From an uncultured Methanospirillum sp. (GTDB lineage: Archaea; Halobacteriota; Methanomicrobia; Methanomicrobiales; Methanospirillaceae), in assembly GCF_963668475.1 (NCBI RefSeq), contig NZ_OY764544.1, forward strand, positions 3,162,001-3,226,000: a DNA stretch of 64,000 bases, in the 5' to 3' direction. Positions 1-8,381 of the stretch are shown here, piece by piece. Every line of letters starts with the position of its first letter. Position 1 is the stretch's first letter. Below the pieces are notes generated by a model. It saw only the letters and a list, made by a program, of their open reading frames with translations, was not told the origin of the DNA and did no database searches. The position numbers and the translations under genes are program-made.

Positions 1-26
1 ATCAGATCGATTTGAACACCCTGCAT
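1..26 (-). CDS. DUF2073-type protein, N-terminal fragment
   Basis: Only the first eight codons are inside the window, reading MQGVQIDL. The ATG follows a GGTGA ribosome binding site at the end of the upstream GTPase gene, whose stop codon lies five bases before this start. In many methanogens an Era-like GTPase is followed by a DUF2073 gene whose product begins in a very similar way, so this is the probable identity. The call rests on position and eight residues, and the function of the family is unknown. Confidence 0.5.
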
Positions 27-30
27 GATC

Positions 31-660
31 TCACCGGAATGCCCTGATCATCTCTTCATAGAGATCTTCAACTTTGGTACCGGTGAGTGAGGATATCGGG
101 ACCACCGGATGCTGGGGAAAGGCGGTCTTGATCCGCTGTGGTGAAGCATCCGGGAGATCAGTCTTGTTTGCAGCGATCACAACAGGGAGATGCCTGCTCT
201 CGATGATACCGACCATCATGATATTCACCTGGGCAAAGGGATCGGCAGTTGCATCCATCATGTAGATCACGCCATCGATGTCCTCCCTGAGCCAGTGCAT
301 CGCCTCTGCTACTCCTTCGGTTGCTTCCCGGGCACGGTCGATCGCTTCGTCACGTGCTATTCCATACTCGATGAACTCGTTGTAGTCGATCTTTGTTGTG
401 ACTCCCGGAGTGTCAACGATGTCGATAGTGATGGCTCTCCCGTTTGATCCCGTGATCGTGATGTTTTCTGCCCGGAGCGCTCTCCGGGTTTCATGAGGAA
501 CTTCGCTGACCGTGCCTTCAATTCCTGTTGACCACTCTTTGGCAATCCGGTTGGCCAGAGTTGTTTTTCCTGCATTTGGAGGCCCGTAAATTCCAATCCG
601 CGATGTCTTCTTATGGAAGAGATTTGAAAGGATTTTGGAGAAGGTCTGACTCAGTCCCAT
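31..660 (-). CDS. Era-like small GTP-binding protein
   Basis: A 209-residue GTPase of the TRAFAC class. The P-loop is GPPNAGKTT near residue 27, the G3 motif is DTPG near residue 83, and the G4 motif is NKTD near residue 165. No KH domain follows, so it is Era-like only in its G domain. A TTG codon at 690 would add ten residues, but the ATG at 660 has AGGA eight bases upstream and is preferred. It precedes a probable DUF2073 gene, a pairing common in methanogens. A role in ribosome or RNA metabolism is possible from the family, but nothing here shows it. Confidence 0.85.
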   Translation of the reverse strand: MGLSQTFSKILSNLFHKKTSRIGIYGPPNAGKTTLANRIAKEWSTGIEGTVSEVPHETRRALRAENITITGSNGRAITIDIVDTPGVTTKIDYNEFIEYGIARDEAIDRAREATEGVAEAMHWLREDIDGVIYMMDATADPFAQVNIMMVGIIESRHLPVVIAANKTDLPDASPQRIKTAFPQHPVVPISSLTGTKVEDLYEEMIRAFR

Positions 661-871
661 ATGTATCGTCCTGACCGGCAGAAGCGGCAATTACTCCCGC
701 AAATCCGGAGTTGCTTCTGTATGGATATGATCTGAAGGCATTATTATTGTTGTTATCCTTCTGAACTGGTTTCCTATCCTTTCTGAAAATTTCAGGACCG
801 ATGGATTAATATCTGAACCGGATGATTAACTGATTGGATGCATCTGCCCGGGTATCACAGAGGTGAACGCC

Positions 872-1438
872 ATGACATACGCAAATGAAAAGATCCAGCT
901 CGACACCAAGGTGGCCGTGCGGGACATCATGCGAAGGAACCCGAAGACCATCGATTATAGGGCAACGGTTGCAGATGCAGCACGGAAGATGTGCAACAAA
1001 GATCCCTCCGGAAGCTGTATCGTACTCAAGGAGAATGTTGCCGTCGGCATTGTGACTGAACAGGATCTCAACTGTAAGGTTGTGGCAAAAGACATCAGGC
1101 CGAGTGAGGCTCATGTCTACGAGATTATGACATCTCCGCTCATCACGCTCCATGGTGATAAAACGGTGGAGGAAGCGGCCCATCTTATGATCAAGAGCCG
1201 GGTCCGCCGTCTGCCGATTATCAATGACAAAGGGATCGTCATCGGGATTGTGAGTGTCAGGGATATAGTGGCTGTCTCGACTGAGATCAACGAGCTCATG
1301 AGTGAGCTTGTTGTCATCAACCAGACGAAAGATGTCACTTCAGGGATGTGCAGCAGATGTGGACGTATGTCAGATGACCTCCGAAATGTTGACGGGTCTC
1401 TGATCTGCTCCTTCTGCAGCGAAGAAGACCGCCTCTGA
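872..1438 (+). CDS. CBS-domain pair protein with C-terminal zinc ribbon
   Basis: A 188-residue soluble protein with two CBS motifs, roughly residues 15-70 and 80-135, forming one Bateman module of the kind that binds adenine nucleotides. A short C-terminal zinc ribbon follows, with CSRC and CSFC pairs about 20 residues apart. A GTG at 863 is in frame, but it lies inside the ribosome binding site GAGGTGA (860-866) that serves the ATG at 872, so 872 is chosen. It is the first of four consecutive CBS genes. The zinc ribbon suggests contact with nucleic acid or another protein; the ligand is unknown. Confidence 0.85.
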   Translation: MTYANEKIQLDTKVAVRDIMRRNPKTIDYRATVADAARKMCNKDPSGSCIVLKENVAVGIVTEQDLNCKVVAKDIRPSEAHVYEIMTSPLITLHGDKTVEEAAHLMIKSRVRRLPIINDKGIVIGIVSVRDIVAVSTEINELMSELVVINQTKDVTSGMCSRCGRMSDDLRNVDGSLICSFCSEEDRL

Positions 1439-1533
1439 CCAGAACAACTCCATCCCCACGGTTTTTCAGAAAGACCGGGACCTGCCTGCAGGTAACGGAT
1501 GGTTGATCACATTTCTCAAATATCAGACCGATT

Positions 1534-2406
1534 ATGCACACCAGACATGACAATGATCTAGGTACAGTTCTCTCAATCGCAACAAGACAGGTTATCTCGG
1601 CTCCGCAGACGATGCGGATCATTGGTGCCATCGAGACCCTCACTGAGTGGGGTGTCCGCCGCCTGCCCATCGTCGATCCAGGGACTCATCGTCTCAAAGG
1701 CATTCTGACTGCACGGGACGTGGTGGATTTCCTTGGTGGTGGTGAGAAGTTCAAACTCATCAACGTCAAGCATGACGGTAATTTCCTGGCTGCCATCAAC
1801 GAGAGTGTCAGCAGGATCATGAAGCCTGATGTCAGAACGCTGCCTCCCCATGCAAACCTGAACGAAGCGATCCAGATCATTCTTCAGGACCGCATCGGCG
1901 GAATACCCATCGTTGATGAGGAAGGAGTTCTCACCGGTATCGTCACCGAACGGGATGTGCTCAAACTGCTCTGCCGTACATACAGTACAATGAAGGTCAA
2001 GGATGTGATGACCTCTTCACTCCTTGTGCAGGAGCCCGACTGTCCCCTCTCAATGGTGACCAAAGTGATGACCAGCCACCAGTTCAGACGGTTGCCGATA
2101 GTAAAGAATGACGTCGTCTTCGGGATCATCACCGCCACGGACATCGTGCGGTACATCGGTTCTGGCAAAGTCTTCGAGAGCCTTGTTACCGGTCACGTGG
2201 CAGAGGTGATGTCAAAGCCTGTCAGGGATCTGGTGAACGGGAACCTGTACACGATCGAGCCTGACAAGACGATCACCGAGGCTGCCCGCAAGATGCTTGA
2301 GAAGGGCGTCGGTGCACTTCCGGTGATAGAGAACAGCAGGCTGACCGGTCTTGTGACCGAGTTTGATCTGGTGCGGGCCTTGTCGACCGAACAGCAGAAT
2401 GGATGA
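1534..2406 (+). CDS. four-CBS-domain protein
   Basis: A 290-residue protein made almost entirely of four CBS motifs at about residues 15-70, 88-145, 152-210 and 222-285. Each ends in the usual G-I-(V/I/L)-T-x-x-D signature, as in GIVTERD and GIITATD. No catalytic domain, membrane segment or DNA-binding motif is visible. There is no clear ribosome binding site before the ATG, and the in-frame stop at 1504 leaves no better start. The stop overlaps the next start as ATGA. CBS tandems usually sense adenosine nucleotides or S-adenosylmethionine; which one this binds cannot be read from sequence. Confidence 0.85.
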   Translation: MHTRHDNDLGTVLSIATRQVISAPQTMRIIGAIETLTEWGVRRLPIVDPGTHRLKGILTARDVVDFLGGGEKFKLINVKHDGNFLAAINESVSRIMKPDVRTLPPHANLNEAIQIILQDRIGGIPIVDEEGVLTGIVTERDVLKLLCRTYSTMKVKDVMTSSLLVQEPDCPLSMVTKVMTSHQFRRLPIVKNDVVFGIITATDIVRYIGSGKVFESLVTGHVAEVMSKPVRDLVNGNLYTIEPDKTITEAARKMLEKGVGALPVIENSRLTGLVTEFDLVRALSTEQQNG

Positions 2407-3173
2407 TGACCATGCTGATATCAGATCTGATGAGTTCACCGGTGCGGGTCTGCCGCCCCGATGACACGGTTTCTTATGCCAGAAACCTGATGCTGAAACA
2501 TCATATCTCCAGGGTTCTGGTTATGGATGGGCAGAGGATAGCAGGGATCATCACAAAGAAGGATATCGGATACAGGCTCAGAAGTCGTGATCCGACATGG
2601 CGGCGGCGATCTCCGGATAATGAACCGGTCTCGTCGGTTATGACCACGGATACCATCAGTATATCACCGGGTAGCAGCATCCATGATGCACTGGTGCTGA
2701 TGGTTACCCATATGATCTCGGGACTTCCGGTAACTGACCAGGGAATGGTTCTCGGGATGGTGACCAAGTCTGATATGATTCGATCACCGCTTGTAAAGAA
2801 TCTGGATCGTCCGGTAGTCGGGGTGATGCATGATGTACAGCAGGTAACAGAAGAACATTCACTCGATCATGTGATCGATCTGATGCGGTCTGGTTGTGGA
2901 AAAGTTGTGGTGACCGGTGATGAAGGCGCGATAAGCGGCATCATCTCAGAGAGTGATCTCACGTTTGCACAGGAGGGACGTGCCCAGTCCGAAAAACTCC
3001 GGGCTGGCGATGTGATGAGGTCACCGGTGGTAACCATGGATGAGGCAGCGCGGACCGTAGATGTAATTCGTGAGATGTCAGAAAGGCATATATCAAGCCT
3101 TATTATCACGAATGAAGTTGGACTAAAAGGAATTATAACCAGAGATGATATCATAGGAGAAGTGGTTTTATGA
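2403..3173 (+). CDS. four-CBS-domain protein
   Basis: A 256-residue protein with four CBS motifs at about residues 5-58, 75-130, 138-190 and 198-254, and nothing else. The start overlaps the previous stop and the stop overlaps the next start, each as ATGA, so the three large CBS genes are probably translationally coupled. ATG codons at 2406 and 2412 are also possible starts. Like its neighbours it has no effector domain, so it would act by binding a ligand and a separate partner protein. The partner is not identifiable here. Confidence 0.85.
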   Translation: MMTMLISDLMSSPVRVCRPDDTVSYARNLMLKHHISRVLVMDGQRIAGIITKKDIGYRLRSRDPTWRRRSPDNEPVSSVMTTDTISISPGSSIHDALVLMVTHMISGLPVTDQGMVLGMVTKSDMIRSPLVKNLDRPVVGVMHDVQQVTEEHSLDHVIDLMRSGCGKVVVTGDEGAISGIISESDLTFAQEGRAQSEKLRAGDVMRSPVVTMDEAARTVDVIREMSERHISSLIITNEVGLKGIITRDDIIGEVVL

Positions 3174-3949
3174 CCAATACTATACTTGTCAGGGATGTTA
3201 TGTCCAAACCGGTGACTGTTGCAAAGTCAGTACCGGTGACCGATGCACTGGATAAGATGCTCGATGTCGGAATGGACCCGTTGATCGTGGTCCACAACGA
3301 TGAAGTGGTCGGTACAATATCCCGTCACAAAATCGTAGAGAAGCTCGGTGCAAAGCACAGCTCAGAAGTGTCACCGACTGCTATCCACGTTTCCAATACG
3401 GTCGATGATGATTTTACCTTCATCTATGATGATCAGGAGGTTGATGTCCTCATTCCACTCCTGCAGGAACGGTACAAACTCGCGGTCGTGTATGACTCTG
3501 ATAACAACCTGATCGGTCAGGTCAACTCAAGTGACATTCTCAGTAAGATGATACCTGACGGGGATCTTGCTTCTGTAATGGAGCGTGCCCAGTTCATCGA
3601 AGCCGGTGAGAGGATGGTCCACCTTCGCAGGAGAATGATCGATGAGAACATCTCCCGGTTCATTGTCATGAATGACGGAAAGATGTCTGGTATCGTCTCT
3701 GAGACCGATGTCGCTGTCGCCGTTCTGAAGTTCCGCGAGTCTGTTGATGACCGGCACCAGGAGCACCAGGTCCGCAACATCCTCGTGCAGGATATTATGA
3801 CCGCATCAGTGCAGAGCATAGAGATGGGATCGCCGGTCAGCAAGGTCGTCGATCTCATGTGTACCAAGAATTTCAGCAGTGTGCCGGTAACAGAGAAGGG
3901 AAAGATCGTCGGTATCGTGACCCGTCAGTCCCTTATCCAGGCACTCTGA
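3170..3949 (+). CDS. four-CBS-domain protein
   Basis: A 259-residue protein, last of the CBS run. The first, third and fourth CBS motifs (about residues 5-60, 130-190 and 205-259) are clear. The second (about 68-125) is degenerate and lacks the normal T-x-x-D ending. The ATG overlaps the preceding stop as ATGA. A T-tract directly after the stop probably ends the transcript. With its upstream neighbours this gives about 14 CBS motifs in 3.1 kb. Function is unknown beyond probable nucleotide sensing. Confidence 0.82.
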   Translation: MTNTILVRDVMSKPVTVAKSVPVTDALDKMLDVGMDPLIVVHNDEVVGTISRHKIVEKLGAKHSSEVSPTAIHVSNTVDDDFTFIYDDQEVDVLIPLLQERYKLAVVYDSDNNLIGQVNSSDILSKMIPDGDLASVMERAQFIEAGERMVHLRRRMIDENISRFIVMNDGKMSGIVSETDVAVAVLKFRESVDDRHQEHQVRNILVQDIMTASVQSIEMGSPVSKVVDLMCTKNFSSVPVTEKGKIVGIVTRQSLIQAL

Positions 3950-3957
3950 TTTTTTTT
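3950..3957 (+). terminator. T-tract terminator after the CBS genes
   Basis: An uninterrupted run of eight T residues begins at the base after the stop codon of the last CBS gene. Archaeal RNA polymerase terminates at such T-rich tracts without needing a hairpin. Confidence 0.5.
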
Positions 3958-4057
3958 AACTGTTTCATAAAGACAGATAGTGAACAGATCGTAGATGCAG
4001 ATCTGTATAGTAATGTTGAAAGCAGTTGCTCTTGTTTCATAAACGCGTTCCATTATA

Positions 4058-4065
4058 CTATATAT
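4058..4065 (+). promoter_or_regulatory. TATA box of the deoxyhypusine synthase gene
   Basis: The sequence CTATATAT is centred about 27 bases before the ATG at 4089. That is the normal archaeal distance from TATA box to transcription start, so the transcript should begin at or next to the start codon and be leaderless. No ribosome binding site is present, which agrees. Confidence 0.6.
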
Positions 4066-4088
4066 CCGCATATTTCCTACGCTATCCA

Positions 4089-5063
4089 ATGATGCTGGAT
4101 CCAACAACTCCTGTGAAGCCTGTCTCTGATGTTGCCACCCTGCTCGATGCCATGAGCAGGACCGGATTTCAGGGGAGAAAACTTGGCGAATCGGTGGCTG
4201 TCTGGAAGGAGATGCTGAAGGATCCACAGGTTGGTATTCTGCTCGGTCTGTCCGGTGCAATGATTCCGGCGGGGATGCAGGAATGTCTCATCGAGCTGGT
4301 CAGCAGACGATATGTAGACGCAATAGTGTCCACCGGTGCAAACATCTTCCATGATATCTGTGAACACTGCGGAGTCAGGCATTACATCGGCCACCACCAT
4401 GTGGATGACATCGAACTCTTTGAGAAGGGGATCGATCGGATCTACGATGTATTTGCGTACGAAGAGCAGTTCAGAAAGGTTGACAATATCATCGCAGAGT
4501 TTGCACGATCCCACGGTGGGTTTGAGGGATCATCAGCCTCGTTTATCAGAACTCTTGGAGAGTGGCTTATCGATACCTATCCTAAAGGCAGGTCTCTGAC
4601 TGCCACCTGTGCTGCATCCAATGTTCCAATCTTCATACCTGCACTGAGTGACTCATCTATTGGGATTGGGCTTGTGATTGCACGGCGGCAGGGGATCCCG
4701 ATCATCGTGGACCAGATCAGGGATGCAGATGAGATAACTACGTTTGTCGAGAAGACAGCAAAGACCGGTGTTGTCTACATTGGAGGCGGTGTTCCCAAGA
4801 ACTTTATCCAGCAGACCCAGGTCATCGCATCGATTCACAAGAGTGACTGCAGCGGGCATGACTATGCGATCCAGTACACAACCGACACACCACACTTTGG
4901 CGGGCTTTCGGGATGCACGTTTGAAGAGGCGATGTCATGGGGGAAGGAGTCATGCACCTGTACAAACGTGCAGTGCTTCTGTGATGCGACCATAGCCCTT
5001 CCGCTGGTAACCTCTGCGCTCATCGGTTCTGGTGCAGTACGTGCAGCAAAAAAATCAGGATAA
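4089..5063 (+). CDS. dys: deoxyhypusine synthase (DHS family)
   Basis: A 324-residue NAD-dependent enzyme of the deoxyhypusine synthase family, which transfers the aminobutyl group of spermidine to a lysine of archaeal aIF5A. The early motif GLSGAMIPAG and the NAD-site segment STGANIFHDICEH are typical. Near the C terminus the motif SWGKES holds the expected catalytic lysine (about residue 286). ATG codons at 4089 and 4092 are adjacent; upstream in-frame codons are ignored because a TATA box sits about 27 bases before 4089. Some archaea carry DHS paralogues of altered function, so the exact substrate is less certain than the family. No aIF5A gene is nearby. Confidence 0.82.
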   Translation: MMLDPTTPVKPVSDVATLLDAMSRTGFQGRKLGESVAVWKEMLKDPQVGILLGLSGAMIPAGMQECLIELVSRRYVDAIVSTGANIFHDICEHCGVRHYIGHHHVDDIELFEKGIDRIYDVFAYEEQFRKVDNIIAEFARSHGGFEGSSASFIRTLGEWLIDTYPKGRSLTATCAASNVPIFIPALSDSSIGIGLVIARRQGIPIIVDQIRDADEITTFVEKTAKTGVVYIGGGVPKNFIQQTQVIASIHKSDCSGHDYAIQYTTDTPHFGGLSGCTFEEAMSWGKESCTCTNVQCFCDATIALPLVTSALIGSGAVRAAKKSG

Positions 5064-5125
5064 CTATCCCGGATTTTGTGAATTCAGAATTCATCACTGC
5101 AATTATTGCCTGAAATATCATAACT

Positions 5126-5133
5126 CTTATATC
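5126..5133 (+). promoter_or_regulatory. probable TATA box of the tRNA-Ser / ribosomal cluster
   Basis: CTTATATC is the best TATA-like sequence between the deoxyhypusine synthase gene and tRNA-Ser. A start about 25 bases on (near 5155) would give a primary transcript that includes a hairpin leader, the tRNA and then rps13. A 15-bp palindrome, TGAATTC-A-GAATTCA (5079-5093), lies upstream and could be a regulator site. Confidence 0.4.
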
Positions 5134-5139
5134 TGAATC

Positions 5140-5187
5140 CTTACCACATTGGTAAGCACAATTCCTGTAGCAACAGAGATTCTGTTG
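5140..5187 (+). other. two perfect short hairpins before tRNA-Ser
   Basis: CTTACC (5140-5145) pairs with GGTAAG (5151-5156) across five bases. CAACAGA (5171-5177) pairs with TCTGTTG (5181-5187) across three bases. Both stems are perfect and lie between the TATA box and the tRNA. The second would be inside the transcript leader, the first at or near the transcription start. They may guide processing of the 5' leader or bind a regulator; no function is established. Confidence 0.4.
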
Positions 5188-5216
5188 CGAGTGTCTACAC
5201 AGATGCGAATTTGATT

Positions 5217-5300
5217 GTTGAGGTAGCCAAGCCAGGTATGGCGCAGGGTTGCTAACCCTGTGTCCCTTGGGACTCGGGGGTTCAAATCCCTCCCTCAACG
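5217..5300 (+). tRNA. tRNA-Ser (GCT anticodon)
   Basis: An 84-nucleotide class II tRNA. The acceptor stem is GTTGAGG (5217-5223) with CCTCAAC (5293-5299) and discriminator G at 5300. The anticodon stem CAGGG/CCCTG encloses TTGCTAA with anticodon GCT at 5251-5253, reading AGC and AGT codons. A long variable arm and a T loop TTCAAAT are present. CCA is not encoded. It lies 39 bases before rps13 on the same strand and is probably co-transcribed with the ribosomal cluster. Confidence 0.93.
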
Positions 5301-5313
5301 CTTGACACGCAGG

Positions 5314-5330
5314 CGCTTTCTCATAAAGCG
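5314..5330 (+). promoter_or_regulatory. hairpin abutting the rps13 ribosome binding site
   Basis: CGCTTT (5314-5319) and AAAGCG (5325-5330) form a six-base-pair stem with a five-base loop. The 3' arm shares its last base with the GAGG ribosome binding site of rps13 (5330-5333). It could tune rps13 translation or mark where the tRNA precursor ends. This is a structural observation only. Confidence 0.3.
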
Positions 5331-5339
5331 AGGCATTGC

Positions 5340-5795
5340 ATGGCTCAGGAAGATCAGGAGATTAATTATTTCGTCAGGGTTCTCAACACTGACCTCGACG
5401 GTACTAAATCAGTCATTGTAGCACTGACAGGTATCAAAGGGGTTGGCAGACATGCCGCCCAGATTATTGCGAAGGCGGCTGAGGTCCCCAAGCACGAACT
5501 TATGGGAAAACTTGATGAAGCGTCAGTTGACCGGATTCGTGAGGTTGTCAACACCTATGCAGACCGCATTCCTGTATGGATGACCAACCGGCCAAAGGAT
5601 GTCTACACCGGTACCCCGAAGCATATTCTTGGAACTGATCTTGCCCTCATCAACGAGGACGACATCAACATTCTCAAGAAGATTCGTGCATACCGTGGAA
5701 TCAGACACGAGACCGGACAGAAGGTCCGTGGTCAGCGCACCAAGTCTACCGGCAGAACCGGTCTGATCGTTGGTGTGAAGAGAAAAACTACGTGA
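5340..5795 (+). CDS. rps13: 30S ribosomal protein S13
   Basis: The 151-residue archaeal S13 (uS13) of the small-subunit head, which contacts tRNA and large-subunit protein L5. The helix-two-turn-helix segment with [17 protein letters not shown] near residue 30 and the basic C-terminal tail with [20 protein letters not shown] are diagnostic. The ATG follows a GAGG site. Genes for S4, S11 and RNA polymerase subunit D follow closely, the conserved archaeal order. Confidence 0.97.
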   Translation: MAQEDQEINYFVRVLNTDLDGTKSVIVALTGIKGVGRHAAQIIAKAAEVPKHELMGKLDEASVDRIREVVNTYADRIPVWMTNRPKDVYTGTPKHILGTDLALINEDDINILKKIRAYRGIRHETGQKVRGQRTKSTGRTGLIVGVKRKTT

Positions 5796-5804
5796 GGGTG
5801 AATC

Positions 5805-6350
5805 ATGGGATATCCAGGAAAGAACCATAAACAGTACCAGACTCCCAAACGCCCGTTTGAGCTCTCCCGTATCGAGGAAGAGACCAAACTGGTGATTGAG
5901 TATGGTCTGCGTAACAAGCGGGAAGTCTGGATCGCTAAGGGTGCGCTCCGGCGGTACCGAAAGGCTGCCCGTGAGATCATCGCACTGCAGTCTGGCGGTG
6001 CAGGTCAGGAGATCGTCGAGCGGAAGAAGTCCGAACTTACCGGGCATCTGAACCGTATCGGCATTCTTGGTGAGAATGCAGGTATCGACGATGTGCTCTC
6101 TGTCCGTGTTGAGCAGCAACTCGACCGCAGGCTTCAGAGCCAGGTCTACCGCCGCGGCTTTGCCCGCTCTCCGAAACAGGCCCGTCAGTTCATTACGCAT
6201 GGACACATCTCCATCAACGGCAGAAGAGTGACCATTCCGGGATACACCGTCAGCGCAGCTGAACAGGACCTTATCTCGTATGCAGGATCTTCACCGCTGG
6301 TCAGTGACATTCACGGAGAGAGACAGCGTATCGCCAAGGTAGGGAGATAA
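5805..6350 (+). CDS. rps4: 30S ribosomal protein S4
   Basis: The 181-residue archaeal S4 (uS4), a primary 16S rRNA-binding protein. It begins [19 protein letters not shown], as archaeal S4 proteins do, and carries an S4-type RNA-binding domain around residues 105-165, with the segment [17 protein letters not shown]. The start has a GGGTGA site and lies nine bases after rps13. Length and order are normal for euryarchaea. Confidence 0.97.
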   Translation: MGYPGKNHKQYQTPKRPFELSRIEEETKLVIEYGLRNKREVWIAKGALRRYRKAAREIIALQSGGAGQEIVERKKSELTGHLNRIGILGENAGIDDVLSVRVEQQLDRRLQSQVYRRGFARSPKQARQFITHGHISINGRRVTIPGYTVSAAEQDLISYAGSSPLVSDIHGERQRIAKVGR

Positions 6351-6352
6351 AT

Positions 6353-6748
6353 ATGGCTGAAGGGAAGGAAAAGTGGGGCGTTGCACACATCTACGCCTCC
6401 TTTAACAACACCATCATCACCGTCACCGATCAGACCGGCGCAGAGACCATCACCAAGAGCAGTGGTGGTATGGTCGTCAAGCAGGCACGTAATGAGAGTT
6501 CTCCATACGCTGCAATGCAGATGGCGCAGAATGTTGCCCAGGCAGCCAAGGAAAAAGGGCTTGTCGGACTTCATGTAAAGGTTCGTGCACCCGGACGAGG
6601 AAAGCAACGCTCACCAGGGCCAGGTGCCCAGGCAGCAATCCGTGCTCTTGCCCGTGCAGGTGTTCGTATCGGACTCATTGAAGATGTCACGCCAGTACCA
6701 CACGACTCCTGCAGAGCAAAGGGCGGGAAGAGAGGGCGTCGGGTCTGA
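6353..6748 (+). CDS. rps11: 30S ribosomal protein S11
   Basis: The 131-residue archaeal S11 (uS11) of the small-subunit platform. The segments [15 protein letters not shown] near residue 14 and [20 protein letters not shown] near residue 78 are typical, and the basic end KGGKRGRRV is conserved. The ATG is two bases after the rps4 stop, with GGAG just before it. Its stop overlaps the rpoD start by one base (TGATG), so translation of S11 and RNA polymerase subunit D is probably coupled. Confidence 0.97.
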   Translation: MAEGKEKWGVAHIYASFNNTIITVTDQTGAETITKSSGGMVVKQARNESSPYAAMQMAQNVAQAAKEKGLVGLHVKVRAPGRGKQRSPGPGAQAAIRALARAGVRIGLIEDVTPVPHDSCRAKGGKRGRRV

Positions 6749-7566
6749 TGAAGATCGAATTCAGCAGCCTTGAGGACAACAGCACCTCGTTTGTGCTGAG
6801 TGAATCGCATATTGCATTTGCAAATGCACTCCGCCGGGGAATGCAGAGCGAAGTCATGACGTTCGCGGTCGAAGATCTCAAGATCTATGACAACACGAGC
6901 GCACTCTTTGACGAGATGCTTGCACACCGGATCGGACTCATACCACTCACCACAGATCTGAAGAGTTACGTACCTCGGGATACATGCTCCTGCGAAGGCA
7001 AGGGCTGTTCCCAGTGCACGGTCACCCTGACGATGAGTGTGGAAGGGCCACGAATGGTCCTATCTTCGGATCTCATCTCACAGGATCCTGCAGTTCATCC
7101 TGCAGCAGACAATATTCCAATTGTCAAGCTCGAGAAGAACCAGAAGGTCGTAATTGAAGTATATGCAATCCTGAACCGCGGCTTTGAACACTCAAAGTGG
7201 CAGCCGGTAACGGTCTGTGGATACAAGAACTATCCGATCATCAGTCCTGAAAAAACATGTGACGGATGCGGATTGTGTGTAGAGGTCTGTCCCAAGAATA
7301 TCCTGGAGGTCAAAGGCGGCAAGATCACAGTCAAGGAGGGTGGCGATATACAATGCTCACTCTGCCGGCTCTGTGAGCAGGCCTGCCTGAACAGCGGGAT
7401 CGGCGATGAACCGGCCATCCATATTCTCATGGATGAGAAGCGGTTTATCTTCTCGATGGAGGGTGATGGTTCACTTCCTGCACGAGAGATCCTCAACCAG
7501 GGGCTGCTGTTTCTGAAGAATCAATCAGACGGACTCCTCGAAGCGCTCAGTGAAATCAGGGGGTAA
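6748..7566 (+). CDS. rpoD: DNA-directed RNA polymerase subunit D (Rpo3) with ferredoxin domain
   Basis: A 272-residue archaeal RNA polymerase assembly subunit, the counterpart of bacterial alpha and eukaryotic Rpb3. The dimerisation domain is split around an insert (about residues 165-220) with eight cysteines, at 171, 174, 177, 181 and 203, 206, 209, 213. This spacing fits two [4Fe-4S] clusters. Many methanogens keep such a cluster domain, which has been linked to stability of the D/L heterodimer and possible redox sensing. A further cysteine-rich loop with CSCEGKGCSQC lies near residue 85. The start overlaps rps11 by one base. Confidence 0.97.
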   Translation: MKIEFSSLEDNSTSFVLSESHIAFANALRRGMQSEVMTFAVEDLKIYDNTSALFDEMLAHRIGLIPLTTDLKSYVPRDTCSCEGKGCSQCTVTLTMSVEGPRMVLSSDLISQDPAVHPAADNIPIVKLEKNQKVVIEVYAILNRGFEHSKWQPVTVCGYKNYPIISPEKTCDGCGLCVEVCPKNILEVKGGKITVKEGGDIQCSLCRLCEQACLNSGIGDEPAIHILMDEKRFIFSMEGDGSLPAREILNQGLLFLKNQSDGLLEALSEIRG

Positions 7567-7572
7567 CGGACC

Positions 7573-7938
7573 ATGAGCAAAAGATATGATAAGTCCAATC
7601 CGCGCCTCACCGAACTCATCAGGCTCCTGAAGAAGACGTCGAGTGAGAATGAGGTGCAGATCTGGCGCGACATTGCGATCAGACTTGAGAAGTCGAGCAA
7701 CAACTACGCAGAAGTGAACGTGAGCAAGATCAACCGGTATGCCAAGGATGGCGAGACTCTGCTGGTTCCTGGAAAGGTACTTGGCAGTGGTCTTCTGGAA
7801 TGCCGGGTCACAGTCGCAGCACTGAACTTTTCAGAAGCGGCTGAAGACAAGATCGCCGGGAAGCAGGGAGAATGCCTCAGCATCGAGCAGCTCCTCGCAC
7901 AGAACCCCAAAGGCAGCCACGTAAGGATTCTGAGGTGA
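7573..7938 (+). CDS. rpl18e: 50S ribosomal protein L18e
   Basis: A 121-residue archaeal/eukaryotic-type large-subunit protein (eL18). It opens with a basic segment, and the core shows the conserved [20 protein letters not shown] and the GKVLGSG turn followed by beta-rich sequence. The ATG follows GGGGGT six bases after rpoD. Its place between rpoD and rpl13 is the standard euryarchaeal order. Confidence 0.96.
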   Translation: MSKRYDKSNPRLTELIRLLKKTSSENEVQIWRDIAIRLEKSSNNYAEVNVSKINRYAKDGETLLVPGKVLGSGLLECRVTVAALNFSEAAEDKIAGKQGECLSIEQLLAQNPKGSHVRILR

Positions 7939-7945
7939 GTATCAG

Positions 7946-8368
7946 ATGGTAACGGTAATCGATGGAGACGGGCTGCTTGTAGGCAGACTATCCAGCGTGG
8001 TTGCAAAGCGTGCACTTGCCGGTGAAGAGATCGCAGTCATCAATGCAGAGAAGGCAGTGATCTCCGGAAGCCGTGCCCGTGTTCTTGGCAACTACAAGCA
8101 CAAGAGGGAACGCGGATCCCGTGAAGGTGGTCCATTCTTCCCACGCAGGCCGGATCACATCCTCAAGCGGACTATCCGTGGGATGGTCCCGTACAAGAAG
8201 ATGCGTGGTGTTGAGGCGATGAAGCGGATCAAGATCTACGTCGGCGTTCCCTGTGAACTCGACGGGATCGCAGCAGAGAAGCTGTCAGACGCACACAAGA
8301 CCCGCCTGAACACACCTGCATGTGTAACCCTTGGAACTGTCAGCAGTTTCCTTGGAGCAAAGTTCTGA
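7946..8368 (+). CDS. rpl13: 50S ribosomal protein L13
   Basis: A 140-residue large-subunit protein (uL13), an early assembly component. The N-terminal [20 protein letters not shown] and the central [20 protein letters not shown] are family signatures. It starts seven bases after rpl18e with an AGGTGAG site and is followed by rps9, the pair found together in all domains of life. Confidence 0.97.
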   Translation: MVTVIDGDGLLVGRLSSVVAKRALAGEEIAVINAEKAVISGSRARVLGNYKHKRERGSREGGPFFPRRPDHILKRTIRGMVPYKKMRGVEAMKRIKIYVGVPCELDGIAAEKLSDAHKTRLNTPACVTLGTVSSFLGAKF

Positions 8369-8381
8369 AGGAGGGATGAAT

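Noticed and set aside
5523..6206. A 227-codon minus-strand frame across rps13 and rps4
   Set aside because: Antisense to two ribosomal protein genes with clear signatures; no independent coding evidence.
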